From Flavobacteriaceae bacterium (GTDB lineage: Bacteria > Bacteroidota > Bacteroidia > Flavobacteriales > Flavobacteriaceae), in assembly GCA_002746415.1 (NCBI GenBank), contig NVXD01000016.1, positions 248,001-312,000 on the forward strand: a stretch of 64,000 bases of DNA, given 5' to 3'. Of the stretch, positions 9,100 to 17,883 are shown one piece after another. Position numbers and translations under genes: made by a program. The notes under the pieces were generated by a model. That model saw only the letters and a program-made list of their open reading frames with translations, made no database searches and was not told where the DNA came from. Every line of letters begins with the position of its first letter. Within the stretch, counting starts at the first letter, position 1.

Positions 9100-9561
9100 C
9101 TATAAGGACAAAGCTGTTGTGTTTTTAACCTCATTGATGACAAAGGAACTTTGTGTACTACCAATATGGGCAATTGCGGTAAGTTTAGTCACCATAAACT
9201 CTCTATACGCTTCCATATCGCTCACATTTATTTTTAAAATATAATCATAATCCCCACTAATATGGAAACATTCCGTCACCTCTTCCAGTTTATGCACCTG
9301 CCTTTCAAATTGCAATACAAACTCTTTTATATGCTGTACCAACTTTACATGGCACAATACTGTAAATGCCCTGTTTACCGACTTTTTATTGACCAATGCC
9401 ACATATTTCTCTACCACTCCTTTCTTCTCCAATCGCTTAATGCGCTCATATACAGCAGTTACAGAAAGACCAAGTTTATTGGCGTATTCCTTGGTAGTTC
9501 TCTTGCTATCAGTTTGCAAAAGACTTAGGAGTTTCATATCCAGTTCATCTAGCTTTACCAT
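9100..9561 (-). CDS. Lrp/AsnC-family transcriptional regulator
   Basis: This 153-residue protein has the Lrp/AsnC layout. An N-terminal helix-turn-helix lies at about residues 18-47, with TKEYANKLGLSVTAVYERIKRLEKKG as its core. A RAM ligand-binding domain follows, with GDYDYILKINVSDMEAYREFM. Family members form octamers and sense amino acids. It is transcribed away from the PLP enzyme at 9705, with the 22-bp palindrome 9610-9631 between them. It most likely controls that enzyme and itself in response to a sulfur or other amino acid; this is inferred from arrangement. Confidence 0.92.
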   Translation of the reverse strand: MVKLDELDMKLLSLLQTDSKRTTKEYANKLGLSVTAVYERIKRLEKKGVVEKYVALVNKKSVNRAFTVLCHVKLVQHIKEFVLQFERQVHKLEEVTECFHISGDYDYILKINVSDMEAYREFMVTKLTAIAHIGSTQSSFVINEVKNTTALSL

Positions 9562-9609
9562 GACATTTTCGGTTTAATGTATTAAAAACGATTTTAACGA
9601 TAATATATT

Positions 9610-9631
9610 CTATATATAATCAAATATATAG
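9610..9631. promoter_or_regulatory. Palindromic operator candidate for the adjacent Lrp regulator
   Basis: CTATATAT (9610-9617) and ATATATAG (9624-9631) form perfect 8-bp arms around AATCAA. The site lies 48 bp from the regulator start and upstream of the promoter of the 9705 gene. Lrp/AsnC proteins bind AT-rich palindromes of this kind. Confidence 0.5.
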
Positions 9632-9659
9632 TTTAATTTTCTGTATAATGGATTTTATA

Positions 9660-9690
9660 TTGACAAAAAAACTATATAGGTTTATTTTTA
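9660..9690 (+). promoter_or_regulatory. Promoter of the 9705 gene
   Basis: TTG at 9660-9662 and TATTTTTA at 9683-9690 are 20 bp apart, the spacing also found at tRNA-His. The last base departs from TAnnTTTG. It lies about 15 bp upstream of the ATG and 29 bp after the palindrome, so an Lrp bound there could activate it. Confidence 0.5.
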
Positions 9691-9704
9691 CATAAAAACA
9701 TATC

Positions 9705-10925
9705 ATGAGACCGAAGGCATCAGACAACATACAAGACTTACAATATTTTGGAGAATTTGGAGGTGTAAATCCTTCAATATCCGATTCATCCACCTACACC
9801 TTTATATCGGCCAAAACCATGTTCGATACTTTTGAAGGCAATACAGAAGGATGTTACTTATATTCCAGGCACTCCTCCCCTTCCAACCTTTATCTAGGAG
9901 AAGCGCTAGCCGCACTTGAAAATAAGGAAACCGCCAATGTATATGCAAGTGGCATGGGCGCTATTACATCGGTGATACTTCAATTATGCGATTCTGAAGA
10001 TCAAATAGTGAGTAGCAGAACAATCTATGGAGGCACCTATGCCTTCATGAAGAATTTTTTAAAGAAATTTAATATAAGTACATCTTTTGTGGACATTACA
10101 AAATTGGATGTTGTTGAACAAGCCATCACAGGTAAAACTAAAATGATATTCTGTGAGGCGGTAAGCAATCCCTTATTGGAAGTAGCAGATATAAAAGGAC
10201 TTGCGGCATTGGCAAAAAAATACAACATCCCATTGGTGGTAGACAATACCTTTTCTCCTTTATCTATTGCGGCTGGAAAGCTAGGTGCTGATATTGTTAT
10301 CCATAGCCTTACCAAATTTATTAATGGCAGTAGCGATTGTGTAGCTGGAGTGGTCTGTGGTTCTACAGATTTTTGCCTGAGTCTAAAAGATGTAACTAAT
10401 GGCGCTGGAATGTTATTGGGAAGCACCTTAGATAGTCTACGAGCAGCATCCATCCTTAAAAACCTACGTACACTCCATATTAGAATAAAAAAGCACAGTG
10501 AAAATGCGCTGTATTTGTCACAAAACTTTGAAAAAGACGGATTGAGAGTGGTGTACCCTGGTCTAAAATCACATCCCGGGCATCAGGCGTTCAAAAATCA
10601 AATGTGTGCAGACTATGGCTTTGGCGGATTAATGACCCTAGATGTTGGCTCACTAGATAAAGCCAATATGCTCATGGAGCTAATGCAGGAGAAAAATCTT
10701 GGTTATTTAGCTGTTAGCCTTGGCTTCTATAAAACATTATTTAGTGCCCCCGGAACCTCAACCTCATCAGAAATACCATTGGAGGAACAAAAAGAAATGG
10801 GATTGTCGGATGGTTTAATTCGCTTCTCCATTGGGTTAGACAATGATATCCATAGAACTTATGAAACCATGAAAGACTGTATGAATACCTTGGGAATACT
10901 AAACAAAAAAGCAATGTCGGTTTAA
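9705..10925 (+). CDS. Trans-sulfuration-type PLP enzyme (methionine gamma-lyase/cystathionine lyase-like)
   Basis: This 406-residue protein belongs to the Cys/Met metabolism PLP family. ASGMGAITS binds the cofactor phosphate, VVDNTF carries the aspartate that pairs with the pyridine nitrogen, and the lysine in IHSLTKFING forms the Schiff base. The classical methionine gamma-lyase cysteine in YGCT is Gly here (IYGGTYA), so that label is not proven. It is probably a C-S lyase for methionine, cystathionine or a related thioether in the cytoplasm. It is divergent from an Lrp regulator and followed by an NhaC-family transporter, which suggests an amino-acid-responsive catabolic unit. Confidence 0.82.
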   Translation: MRPKASDNIQDLQYFGEFGGVNPSISDSSTYTFISAKTMFDTFEGNTEGCYLYSRHSSPSNLYLGEALAALENKETANVYASGMGAITSVILQLCDSEDQIVSSRTIYGGTYAFMKNFLKKFNISTSFVDITKLDVVEQAITGKTKMIFCEAVSNPLLEVADIKGLAALAKKYNIPLVVDNTFSPLSIAAGKLGADIVIHSLTKFINGSSDCVAGVVCGSTDFCLSLKDVTNGAGMLLGSTLDSLRAASILKNLRTLHIRIKKHSENALYLSQNFEKDGLRVVYPGLKSHPGHQAFKNQMCADYGFGGLMTLDVGSLDKANMLMELMQEKNLGYLAVSLGFYKTLFSAPGTSTSSEIPLEEQKEMGLSDGLIRFSIGLDNDIHRTYETMKDCMNTLGILNKKAMSV

Positions 10926-10985
10926 TTAGGCTTGCAGAACATGGGGCAAAGTCGTAATATTACGAAGTAACCAAGTTAGATATTT

Positions 10986-12458
10986 ATGCAAAGTAAGCAC
11001 CCAAACTCCTCTGATCCTAAAAATGAAAATATTGTAGAAAATAAAGAACTTGATATCTGGGAGGCACTTATTCCAGTTGTTATTTTGATGGGGCTTCTTG
11101 CTTACAACATTTTTTTTGCTGATGGCATTTGGCTAGGAGATTACTCAAATCAGTTTATTTTACTCATGGGAGCTGGTATTGCAGCTGTAGTTGGTTTTTT
11201 CAATAAGTCAAGCTTACAAACCATGATCTCAGAGGTTTGGGAAAACCTAAAAAGTGTTTTTATTCCAATCATGATATTATTCTTGGTTGGAGCCTTGGCA
11301 GGAACTTGGTTAGTAAGCGGTATTATTCCAGCTATGGTATATTACGGATTGCAGGTGCTGAATCCTGTGATATTTTTACCTACTTGCGTCATCATTGCTG
11401 CCATAATTTCTATCGCCACAGGAAGTTCATGGACTACATCAGCTACAGTAGGTATTGCATTGATAGGAATAGGGGAAGCTTTAGGAATTCCTTTAGGTAT
11501 GGTTGCGGGCGCCGTCATATCTGGTGCATATTTTGGTGATAAAATGTCTCCTTTGAGTGACACTACCAACCTTGCCCCCGCAATGGCAGGAACAGATTTA
11601 TTTACCCATATTAAATATATGGCCATTACCACAGTCCCAACTATTGTTCTTACTCTTATCATTTTTAGTATCATCAGTTTGAATATTGAAACTACTGGTT
11701 CTACAGATGTCAGTGGCTTATTGGCAACCATTGATACCACATTCAATATTACTCCGTATTTATTCATTGTTCCATTAGTTGTTGTGATACTGATTGTATT
11801 GAAAACAAAACCGCTAATTGCTTTGGGTACTGGGGTCGTCGTAGCTGCCATTTTCGCTTTTATCTTTCAACCAGAAATACTAGGTAAACTTTCTAGCTCA
11901 AGTTTTTCATCCATAACAAATGCTATTTTTACAGACGTACAAATCAATACTGACAATGAAAGATTAAACGATTTATTTAGCTCCACCGGAATGAAAGGTA
12001 TGCTAGGGACCATTTACCTTTGTATTTGTGCAATGGTGTTTGGCGGTGTCATGGATGGCATTGGGGCGTTAGCAAGAATTACCAAATCTTTATTAAAAAT
12101 GGCAGATACTGTTTTTGGGTTATTTGCAAGTACTGTTTTTAGTTGCTTGGGACTGAATGCAATTGCCAGTGACCAGTATTTGGCCCTTGTAATTCCCGGG
12201 AAAATGTTTGCCAAGGCATACAAAGACAAAGGGTTAGCTCCTGAGAATTTAAGTAGAACTTTAGAAGATTCTGGAACGGTCACATCGGTTTTAATCCCTT
12301 GGAATACTTGTGGCCTCTATCAAAGCAGTGTGCTTGGTGTGGGCGTAGGGGAATACTATTTATATGCCTTCTTTAATTGGATAAGTCCATTTACAACACT
12401 ATTATTTGCCGCTTTGAACATTAAAATCAAACTGTTGGCAACTGCTACAAAGGACTAA
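10986..12458 (+). CDS. NhaC-family Na+/H+ antiporter-like transporter
   Basis: The 490-residue protein has about eleven hydrophobic helices and matches the NhaC superfamily. GSSWTTSATVGIALIGIGEALGIP and GAYFGDKMSPLSDTTNLAPA are the conserved transport loops, and DSGTVTSVLIPWNTCG lies near the C-terminus. Some members exchange ions, while others (MleN, and MetT as proposed from regulon studies) carry organic substrates. It follows the trans-sulfuration enzyme by 60 bp in an Lrp-linked unit, so it could import that enzyme's amino-acid substrate. That assignment is inference. Confidence 0.85.
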   Translation: MQSKHPNSSDPKNENIVENKELDIWEALIPVVILMGLLAYNIFFADGIWLGDYSNQFILLMGAGIAAVVGFFNKSSLQTMISEVWENLKSVFIPIMILFLVGALAGTWLVSGIIPAMVYYGLQVLNPVIFLPTCVIIAAIISIATGSSWTTSATVGIALIGIGEALGIPLGMVAGAVISGAYFGDKMSPLSDTTNLAPAMAGTDLFTHIKYMAITTVPTIVLTLIIFSIISLNIETTGSTDVSGLLATIDTTFNITPYLFIVPLVVVILIVLKTKPLIALGTGVVVAAIFAFIFQPEILGKLSSSSFSSITNAIFTDVQINTDNERLNDLFSSTGMKGMLGTIYLCICAMVFGGVMDGIGALARITKSLLKMADTVFGLFASTVFSCLGLNAIASDQYLALVIPGKMFAKAYKDKGLAPENLSRTLEDSGTVTSVLIPWNTCGLYQSSVLGVGVGEYYLYAFFNWISPFTTLLFAALNIKIKLLATATKD

Positions 12459-12524
12459 TCATTGATGCTTCTCCATCAATATAAAAAATAATTATACTGT
12501 TATAAATTTTTTAATTCTTCTTTG

Positions 12525-12556
12525 TTGGATAGATACTCGTATGTGATGTATTTTTA
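12525..12556 (+). promoter_or_regulatory. Promoter of the peroxiredoxin operon
   Basis: TTG at 12525-12527 is followed after 21 bp by TATTTTTA at 12549-12556. The -7 sequence is identical to the one proposed at 9683. It lies 33 bp before the peroxiredoxin ATG. Confidence 0.45.
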
Positions 12557-12589
12557 CCATTATTAAATAACATAAAATACTCAGATACG

Positions 12590-13228
12590 ATGGCTTTTGT
12601 AGGTAAAAAATTTCCAGATTTAGAGGTAAATGCAATGAATGAAATGGGTGACACATTCAAAATTAATGTGTTGGAAGAAGCTCAGAAAAATAATAAAAAA
12701 GTATTGTTGTTTTGGTATCCAAAAGATTTCACTTTTGTATGCCCAACAGAATTACATGCTTTCCAAGAAGCTTTGGCTCAGTTTGAAAGCAAGAATACTA
12801 TAGTAATCGGTGCTTCATGTGATACAGCAGAAGTGCATTTTGCATGGTTAAGTACTGCAAAGGACAATGGTGGAATAGAAGGTGTTACCTACCCTATCTT
12901 AGCAGACAGCAACAGAAATCTTGCTTCTACTCTAGGAATTTTGGATATCAGTAATGAGCAGTATAATGATGAAACTGGTGTTGTTACTGTAGACGGTGAC
13001 AATGTAACGTATAGAGCTACCTATTTAATTGATGAGGATGGTAAAGTCTTTCATGAAAGCATTAATGACATGCCATTAGGTAGAAATGTTGGTGAATATT
13101 TAAGATTGGTAGATGCTTATACGCATGTACAGGAAAAAGGTGAGGTATGTCCTGCTAACTGGGAAGAAGGAAAGGATGCAATGAACGCTGATAGAACTGG
13201 CGTAGCAGATTACCTATCCAATCATTAA
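12590..13228 (+). CDS. Typical 2-Cys peroxiredoxin (AhpC/Prx1 type)
   Basis: The 212-residue protein reduces peroxides in the cytoplasm. The peroxidatic Cys51 lies in DFTFVCPTE and the resolving Cys187 in EVCPANW. The C-terminal extension is that of the AhpC/Prx1 class. No ahpF adjoins it. Instead a thioredoxin-like gene starts 17 bp downstream and is the probable electron donor. It is first in an operon of three genes that ends at the hairpin 13822-13855. No OxyR-type site was identified. Confidence 0.95.
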   Translation: MAFVGKKFPDLEVNAMNEMGDTFKINVLEEAQKNNKKVLLFWYPKDFTFVCPTELHAFQEALAQFESKNTIVIGASCDTAEVHFAWLSTAKDNGGIEGVTYPILADSNRNLASTLGILDISNEQYNDETGVVTVDGDNVTYRATYLIDEDGKVFHESINDMPLGRNVGEYLRLVDAYTHVQEKGEVCPANWEEGKDAMNADRTGVADYLSNH

Positions 13229-13245
13229 TAAAACAAACACAACTT

Positions 13246-13560
13246 ATGGTACTGGAACTAGAAAGTGATAATTTACAGGAAATCATTGAACAGCATAAAA
13301 CCGTTGTGGTTCAATACTCGGCATCATGGTGTGGCAATTGCCGTATCATGAAACCAAAATTCAAAAAAGAATCCACTATTAATGAGGGTATTACTTTTGT
13401 AATGGTCGATGCAGAAAAGTTTCCTGAATCCAGAAAACTTGCCAAAGTGGATAATTTACCCACATTTGCTAGTTTTAGTAATGGAAAATTGAGCAATCAA
13501 GTTCAGACTAATAAATATGATGTTTTAAAAGAATTTATTTATGAAGCTACCAATAATTAA
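13246..13560 (+). CDS. Thioredoxin family protein
   Basis: The protein has 104 residues with a single thioredoxin fold and no signal peptide. The active site is SASWCGNCRIMKP (Cys29 and Cys32), that is CGNC in place of the usual CGPC, and the cis-proline lies in DNLPTFASF. It follows the peroxiredoxin directly and its end overlaps the next gene by 20 bp. It most likely recycles the oxidised peroxiredoxin. The Gly-Asn dipeptide should alter its redox potential relative to housekeeping thioredoxin. Confidence 0.92.
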   Translation: MVLELESDNLQEIIEQHKTVVVQYSASWCGNCRIMKPKFKKESTINEGITFVMVDAEKFPESRKLAKVDNLPTFASFSNGKLSNQVQTNKYDVLKEFIYEATNN

Positions 13561-13798
13561 ACATTTAATCGGTTTTATCGAAGAACATGATGAAGATTAT
13601 GTTATAGAGACTATTGAAACGCTAGAAGCTTTAACTGAGGCTTCTGCAATAAAAGATGACGAATTAGATGTTATTGGTGAAATTTTATCGAATATGTATG
13701 GTGCTTTAGAAGTGCAAAAATCCATCAAGGAGGGTACAGCAAAGAAAGAGGCATTGAATGTATTCATGAAACGTGTTACTGGTTCAATAGATTCTTAA
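13541..13798 (+). CDS. Small conserved protein, DUF6952-like
   Basis: This 85-residue protein starts at an ATG inside the last codons of the thioredoxin gene, an overlap of 20 bp in another frame. It is helical and acidic in the first half (IEEHDEDYVIETIETLEALTE) with a basic end. I recognise it only as the short protein that accompanies this peroxiredoxin-thioredoxin pair in Flavobacteriia, which I believe is DUF6952. No motif suggests a reaction. Its tight coupling implies a role in peroxide reduction, perhaps as a partner protein. Confidence 0.75.
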   Translation: MKLPIIKHLIGFIEEHDEDYVIETIETLEALTEASAIKDDELDVIGEILSNMYGALEVQKSIKEGTAKKEALNVFMKRVTGSIDS

Positions 13799-13821
13799 AC
13801 TACATCATTGTACACAAAACA

Positions 13822-13855
13822 AACCTTCTCGTATTCGGGAAGGTTTTTTCTTTTT
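13822..13855 (+). terminator. Terminator of the peroxiredoxin operon
   Basis: A 10-bp stem, AACCTTCTCG (13822-13831) with CGGGAAGGTT (13836-13845), has one wobble pair and a TATT loop. TTTTTTCTTTTT starts with the last pairs of the stem and continues past it. Confidence 0.8.
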
Positions 13856-13915
13856 AAAAACATGACATTTCATCTATATATTTTTTAATTTCACACAGAA
13901 TTTAAATCCACAAAC

Positions 13916-14422
13916 ATGGCAACAGTAACTCTAAAAGGAAATCCATTGAATACTTTGGGAAATCTCCCATCTATAGGAAGTTTCGCACCTAGTTTTAACC
14001 TTACAAAAAACGACCTTTCTCCTGCTAACTTAGAAAACTACAAAGGAAAAAAAGTTGTTCTAAACATATTTCCAAGTATAGACACAGGCACTTGTGCACA
14101 GTCTGTTAGACAATTTAACCAGGAAGCTGCAGAATTGGATAATACAGCTGTATTATGTATTTCTAAAGACCTTCCCTTTGCCCAAGCACGTTTTTGCGGT
14201 GCTGAAGGAATAAAAAATGTTGAAATGCTTTCAGATTTTAAAAATGGCTCTTTTGGAAAAGATTATGAAGTTGAATTTACCGATGGTCCTTTACAAAGTC
14301 TATTATCAAGGTCTATAGTTGTATTAGATGAAAATGGTTCCGTTCTACACACAGAACAAGTTGCAGAAACAACCGAAGAGCCGAATTACAAAGCAGCATT
14401 AGAAGCTTTAATAAATGCCTAA
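13916..14422 (+). CDS. tpx: Thiol peroxidase (atypical 2-Cys peroxiredoxin)
   Basis: The 168-residue protein matches Tpx along its whole length. The peroxidatic Cys60 is in FPSIDTGTCAQSVRQF and the resolving Cys94 in ARFCGAEG, the same positions as in E. coli Tpx within one residue. It lacks a signal peptide and is expected in the cytoplasm, or possibly the periplasm as in some reports. Its stop overlaps the start of dgkA by 8 bp, so the two are cotranscribed. It forms a peroxide-defence block with the preceding operon. Confidence 0.95.
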   Translation: MATVTLKGNPLNTLGNLPSIGSFAPSFNLTKNDLSPANLENYKGKKVVLNIFPSIDTGTCAQSVRQFNQEAAELDNTAVLCISKDLPFAQARFCGAEGIKNVEMLSDFKNGSFGKDYEVEFTDGPLQSLLSRSIVVLDENGSVLHTEQVAETTEEPNYKAALEALINA

Positions 14423-14780
14423 AGAGAATTTTATTATAAATAGAATTAAAAGTGTTGGCTTTGCTCTTAAAGGAGCTTTATTGCTTGTTAAGACTGAAGC
14501 CAGTATTCAAATTCAAGTCGGACTCATGATTATAATGACTGCCGCTGGTTTCTATTATAACATTTCTGCTACTGAATGGATCATGCAAGTTTTTGCCATA
14601 GGAATGGTTATGGGTACTGAAGGTTTAAACACTGCTATTGAAAAAATAGCGGATTATATTCAACCAGAATTTGATGATAAAATAGGATTTATAAAAGATG
14701 TTTCCGCTGGTGCGGTTATGTTAGTCTCCATAGCAGCCTCCATTGTTGGACTTATAATATATGTTCCAAAAATATTTTAA
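14415..14780 (+). CDS. dgkA: Diacylglycerol kinase family protein
   Basis: This 121-residue membrane protein has three transmembrane helices and the family signature MGTEGLNTAIEKIAD, where Glu69 and Asn72 correspond to catalytic residues of DgkA. KDVSAGAVML follows. It phosphorylates diacylglycerol or undecaprenol at the inner membrane. In Gram-positive relatives the substrate is undecaprenol, and sequence alone does not decide between them here. It overlaps tpx by 8 bp and precedes ftsK by 63 bp. Confidence 0.9.
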   Translation: MPKENFIINRIKSVGFALKGALLLVKTEASIQIQVGLMIIMTAAGFYYNISATEWIMQVFAIGMVMGTEGLNTAIEKIADYIQPEFDDKIGFIKDVSAGAVMLVSIAASIVGLIIYVPKIF

Positions 14781-14805
14781 AAGCCCTACCTAAAAGCTTC
14801 GGCTG

Positions 14806-14813
14806 TAAATTTG
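14806..14813 (+). promoter_or_regulatory. -7 element upstream of ftsK
   Basis: TAAATTTG fits TAnnTTTG exactly, 30 bp before the ftsK ATG. No TTG is visible at the right distance upstream. Confidence 0.4.
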
Positions 14814-14843
14814 TAATTTAGCCCCAAATAATTTGAATACTTA

Positions 14844-17228
14844 ATGGCAAAGAAAAGAACAAAGTCAAAGCCAAAAACCAAATCTGTTAAAAAAGGCTTC
14901 TCTTTTAAACTGTCCAAACAAAACAAAATTATATTTGGAAGCTTGCTTGTACTTCTTAGTATAGCCTTGTTTTTTTCTTTTATATCGTTCTACCTTACCT
15001 GGCAGGATGACCAAAGTTTATTGCATGAGTTTTCCAATAGAAACCAACAGGCAAAAAACCTCTTAAATAAATTTGGAGCTAGCATTAGTCATTTCTTCAT
15101 GTATCAAGGTTTTGGACTTTCCTCCTTTATTTTTCCATTTCTAATTTGCATCACTGGGCTGTATATGTTCCTTGGAATAACCAAAAAAGGCTTGTTGAGT
15201 AAATGGATATGGGGATTTGTATTTGTTATTTGGTTTTCAATTTCTTTTGGGTTTTTCGCGGCTTCAAGACCGCTTATGGGTGGATTGATTGGCTATGAAA
15301 TGAACGATTTTCTACAAGATTATGCAGGACGAATAGGTGTTTTATTACTCTTGTTGTTTGGTTTGACTATTATTCTAGTGCGATTGTTTAAGTTAACACC
15401 TGATGGTATTGTTACTTATTTTAAAGAACGCAAAAAATCTGTTGTTTCTGAATTTAACAGCAGCAATGAAGAAACGAGGGATGATGATACAGGCTCCGTC
15501 GTTTTTGAGAAGGAAGATACAAGTCCTATTGTTCTAGATACGTATACCCATAAAAAGGATATTCCTAAATTACCAAAAGAACCTGAGGAACAACTAGAAT
15601 TAAACATCATTGAAGAAGAAGTCATTGAGGAGGACATTCTAGAAATGAAGGTGGAAAAAGTCACTGTAGAAAAAGAAGAAAATAAAAATACAGCTGATAA
15701 GTTAGTAGCTGATCATGGAGAATTTGACCCCACTTTAGAATTAGGACACTATAAGTTTCCGACTTTAGATTTATTAGACCAGCATGGCGCCAATACTGGC
15801 ATTACCATCAACAAAGAAGAACTAGAAGAAAACAAAAACAAAATTGTAGAGACCCTTAAGAATTACAAGATTGGGATTGCTCAAATTAAAGCTACCATTG
15901 GACCTACGGTAACTTTATATGAGATTGTTCCAGAGGCTGGGGTGCGTATATCCAAAATAAAAAACCTTGAGGATGACATTGCACTTTCTCTAGCTGCATT
16001 AGGTATCAGAATTATTGCACCTATTCCAGGAAAGGGCACCATTGGTATAGAAGTCCCCAATAAAAATCCTTCTACCGTTTCTATGCGGTCCGTAATTGCT
16101 TCCAAAAAATTTCAAAATTCAGACATGGAACTACCCATCGCCTTTGGGAAAACCATTAGCAATGAAACCTTTGTTGTGGATTTGGCTAAAATGCCCCATA
16201 TGCTTATGGCGGGTGCAACTGGTCAAGGAAAATCAGTCGGACTCAATGCTGTATTAACCTCTCTGCTATACAAAAAGCATCCAGCAGAAGTAAAATTTGT
16301 GTTGGTAGACCCTAAAAAAGTGGAGCTAACACTTTTTAATAAAATTGAAAGGCACTTTTTGGCGAAGTTACCCGATTCTGAAGATGCCATTATTACGGAC
16401 AATACAAAGGTCATCAACACCTTGAATTCTCTTTGTATAGAAATGGATAATAGATATGAGTTGCTTAAACTTGCCATGGTTCGTAATCTAAAAGAATACA
16501 ATACTAAGTTTAAGGCACGTAAACTAAATCCAAATGACGGGCATAAATTTCTACCATATATTGTATTGGTCATAGATGAGTTTGCAGATTTAATCATGAC
16601 AGCTGGTAAAGAAGTAGAAACTCCTATTGCCAGATTGGCACAATTGGCACGAGCAATAGGCATACATTTAATTATTGCTACCCAAAGACCTTCTGTAAAC
16701 GTAATCACAGGGATTATAAAAGCAAACTTCCCGGCTCGTATTGCCTTTAGAGTAGCTTCTAAAATAGATTCCAGAACCATATTGGATTCCCAAGGAGCAG
16801 ACCAGTTAATAGGTCGTGGCGATATGCTGTATACTCAAGGAAATGATATTACACGGATACAATGTGCTTTTGTAGACACTCCAGAGGTAGAAAGAGTCAC
16901 AGATTATATTGGATCTCAACGAGCATACCCAGATGCTTATTTACTACCTGAGTATGTGGGTGAAGATTCTGGCACAGGTCTTGATAATAATATCTCGGAT
17001 AGGGATATCATGTTTAGAGATGCGGCAGAAGTTCTTGTAATAGCACAGCAAGGTTCCGCTTCCTTAATACAGCGCAAGTTAAAATTGGGGTACAATAGGG
17101 CAGGTAGAATTATTGACCAGTTAGAAGCTGCAGGAATTGTAGGTCCTTTTGAAGGCAGTAAGGCCAGACAAGTTTTAGTTCCTGACATGCTTGCCTTAGA
17201 TCAATTATTGAACAATGAAAAAAATTAA
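14844..17228 (+). CDS. ftsK: DNA translocase FtsK/SpoIIIE
   Basis: The 794-residue protein pumps chromosome ends through the division septum and activates XerCD at dif. Residues 30-190 contain about four membrane helices. A low-complexity acidic and basic linker covers about 195-300. The motor domain follows, with Walker A GATGQGKSVG near 456 and Walker B YIVLVIDEFADLIM near 573, then LIIATQRPSVNVITG. The C-terminal gamma winged helix, which reads KOPS-type sites, is EVLVIAQQGSASLIQRKL through the end. It overlaps or abuts lolA and starts a four-gene run that is conserved in Flavobacteriia. Confidence 0.96.
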   Translation: MAKKRTKSKPKTKSVKKGFSFKLSKQNKIIFGSLLVLLSIALFFSFISFYLTWQDDQSLLHEFSNRNQQAKNLLNKFGASISHFFMYQGFGLSSFIFPFLICITGLYMFLGITKKGLLSKWIWGFVFVIWFSISFGFFAASRPLMGGLIGYEMNDFLQDYAGRIGVLLLLLFGLTIILVRLFKLTPDGIVTYFKERKKSVVSEFNSSNEETRDDDTGSVVFEKEDTSPIVLDTYTHKKDIPKLPKEPEEQLELNIIEEEVIEEDILEMKVEKVTVEKEENKNTADKLVADHGEFDPTLELGHYKFPTLDLLDQHGANTGITINKEELEENKNKIVETLKNYKIGIAQIKATIGPTVTLYEIVPEAGVRISKIKNLEDDIALSLAALGIRIIAPIPGKGTIGIEVPNKNPSTVSMRSVIASKKFQNSDMELPIAFGKTISNETFVVDLAKMPHMLMAGATGQGKSVGLNAVLTSLLYKKHPAEVKFVLVDPKKVELTLFNKIERHFLAKLPDSEDAIITDNTKVINTLNSLCIEMDNRYELLKLAMVRNLKEYNTKFKARKLNPNDGHKFLPYIVLVIDEFADLIMTAGKEVETPIARLAQLARAIGIHLIIATQRPSVNVITGIIKANFPARIAFRVASKIDSRTILDSQGADQLIGRGDMLYTQGNDITRIQCAFVDTPEVERVTDYIGSQRAYPDAYLLPEYVGEDSGTGLDNNISDRDIMFRDAAEVLVIAQQGSASLIQRKLKLGYNRAGRIIDQLEAAGIVGPFEGSKARQVLVPDMLALDQLLNNEKN

Positions 17229-17235
17229 AGACACA

Positions 17236-17880
17236 ATGAAAAAAATAGTTCTTTTAACTGCATTATTAATTTCATCTATAGCTATTAATGCGCAGAATTC
17301 ATCAAAAGCAAAAGCATTATTGGATGAAGTGTACACCAAGGTTCAAAGTTATGATAACATCTATATCAACTTTAAGCATTCCTTGAACAATACAGAAGCG
17401 AACATCTCCCATGAAACAAGAGGTGATGTAACGATGCAAGGTGATAAATACGTTTTCAACTATATGGGTTCACAACAAATGTTTGATGGCAAAAAAGTAT
17501 ATACTATTGTGCCAGAAAATGAAGAAGTGACCATTGAAGACAAGTCCACTGATGACAATACCATTACACCTTCTAAAATGCTTACGTTCTATAAACAGGG
17601 ACATACCTACGAATGGGATATCTTACAAAATTTGCAGGGTAGAAAAATTCAATTTGTAAAGTTGGTTCCCATGGACACTAATTCAGAAATCAAGTCCATT
17701 TTATTAGGAATTGATGTTGAAACAAAACATATACATAAGCTTATTGAAACTGGCGGTAACGGTACTAAGACAACCATTACTGTTAATTCTTTTAAAACGG
17801 ATCAGACTTTGTCAAAAACCTTGTTTACTTTTGACGAGAATAAGTATAAAGATGAAGGGTATTATATTATAAGAAGTTAA
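17236..17880 (+). CDS. lolA: LolA-like outer membrane lipoprotein carrier
   Basis: The product is a periplasmic chaperone that carries lipoproteins from the inner to the outer membrane. The signal peptide MKKIVLLTALLISSIAINAQ starts at the ATG 17236. Another ATG at 17215 lies inside ftsK and gives a longer n-region. The mature domain of about 195 residues has the LolA/LppM half-barrel pattern, with YINFKHSLNNTEAN, GDVTMQGDKYVFNYMGSQQMFDGKKVYTI in pieces, and a C-terminal strand TLFTFDENKYKDEGYYIIRS. It sits between ftsK and an LptF/G permease, a usual envelope cluster. Confidence 0.88.
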   Translation: MKKIVLLTALLISSIAINAQNSSKAKALLDEVYTKVQSYDNIYINFKHSLNNTEANISHETRGDVTMQGDKYVFNYMGSQQMFDGKKVYTIVPENEEVTIEDKSTDDNTITPSKMLTFYKQGHTYEWDILQNLQGRKIQFVKLVPMDTNSEIKSILLGIDVETKHIHKLIETGGNGTKTTITVNSFKTDQTLSKTLFTFDENKYKDEGYYIIRS

Positions 17881-17883
17881 CAA

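Noticed and set aside
9705-10925. Naming the PLP enzyme methionine gamma-lyase outright
   Set aside because: The family-specific Cys in YGCT is Gly here, so only the broader trans-sulfuration class is supported.
12459-12480. ATTGATG/CATCAAT hairpin after the NhaC-family gene
   Set aside because: Short stem without a T-run; too weak to call a terminator.
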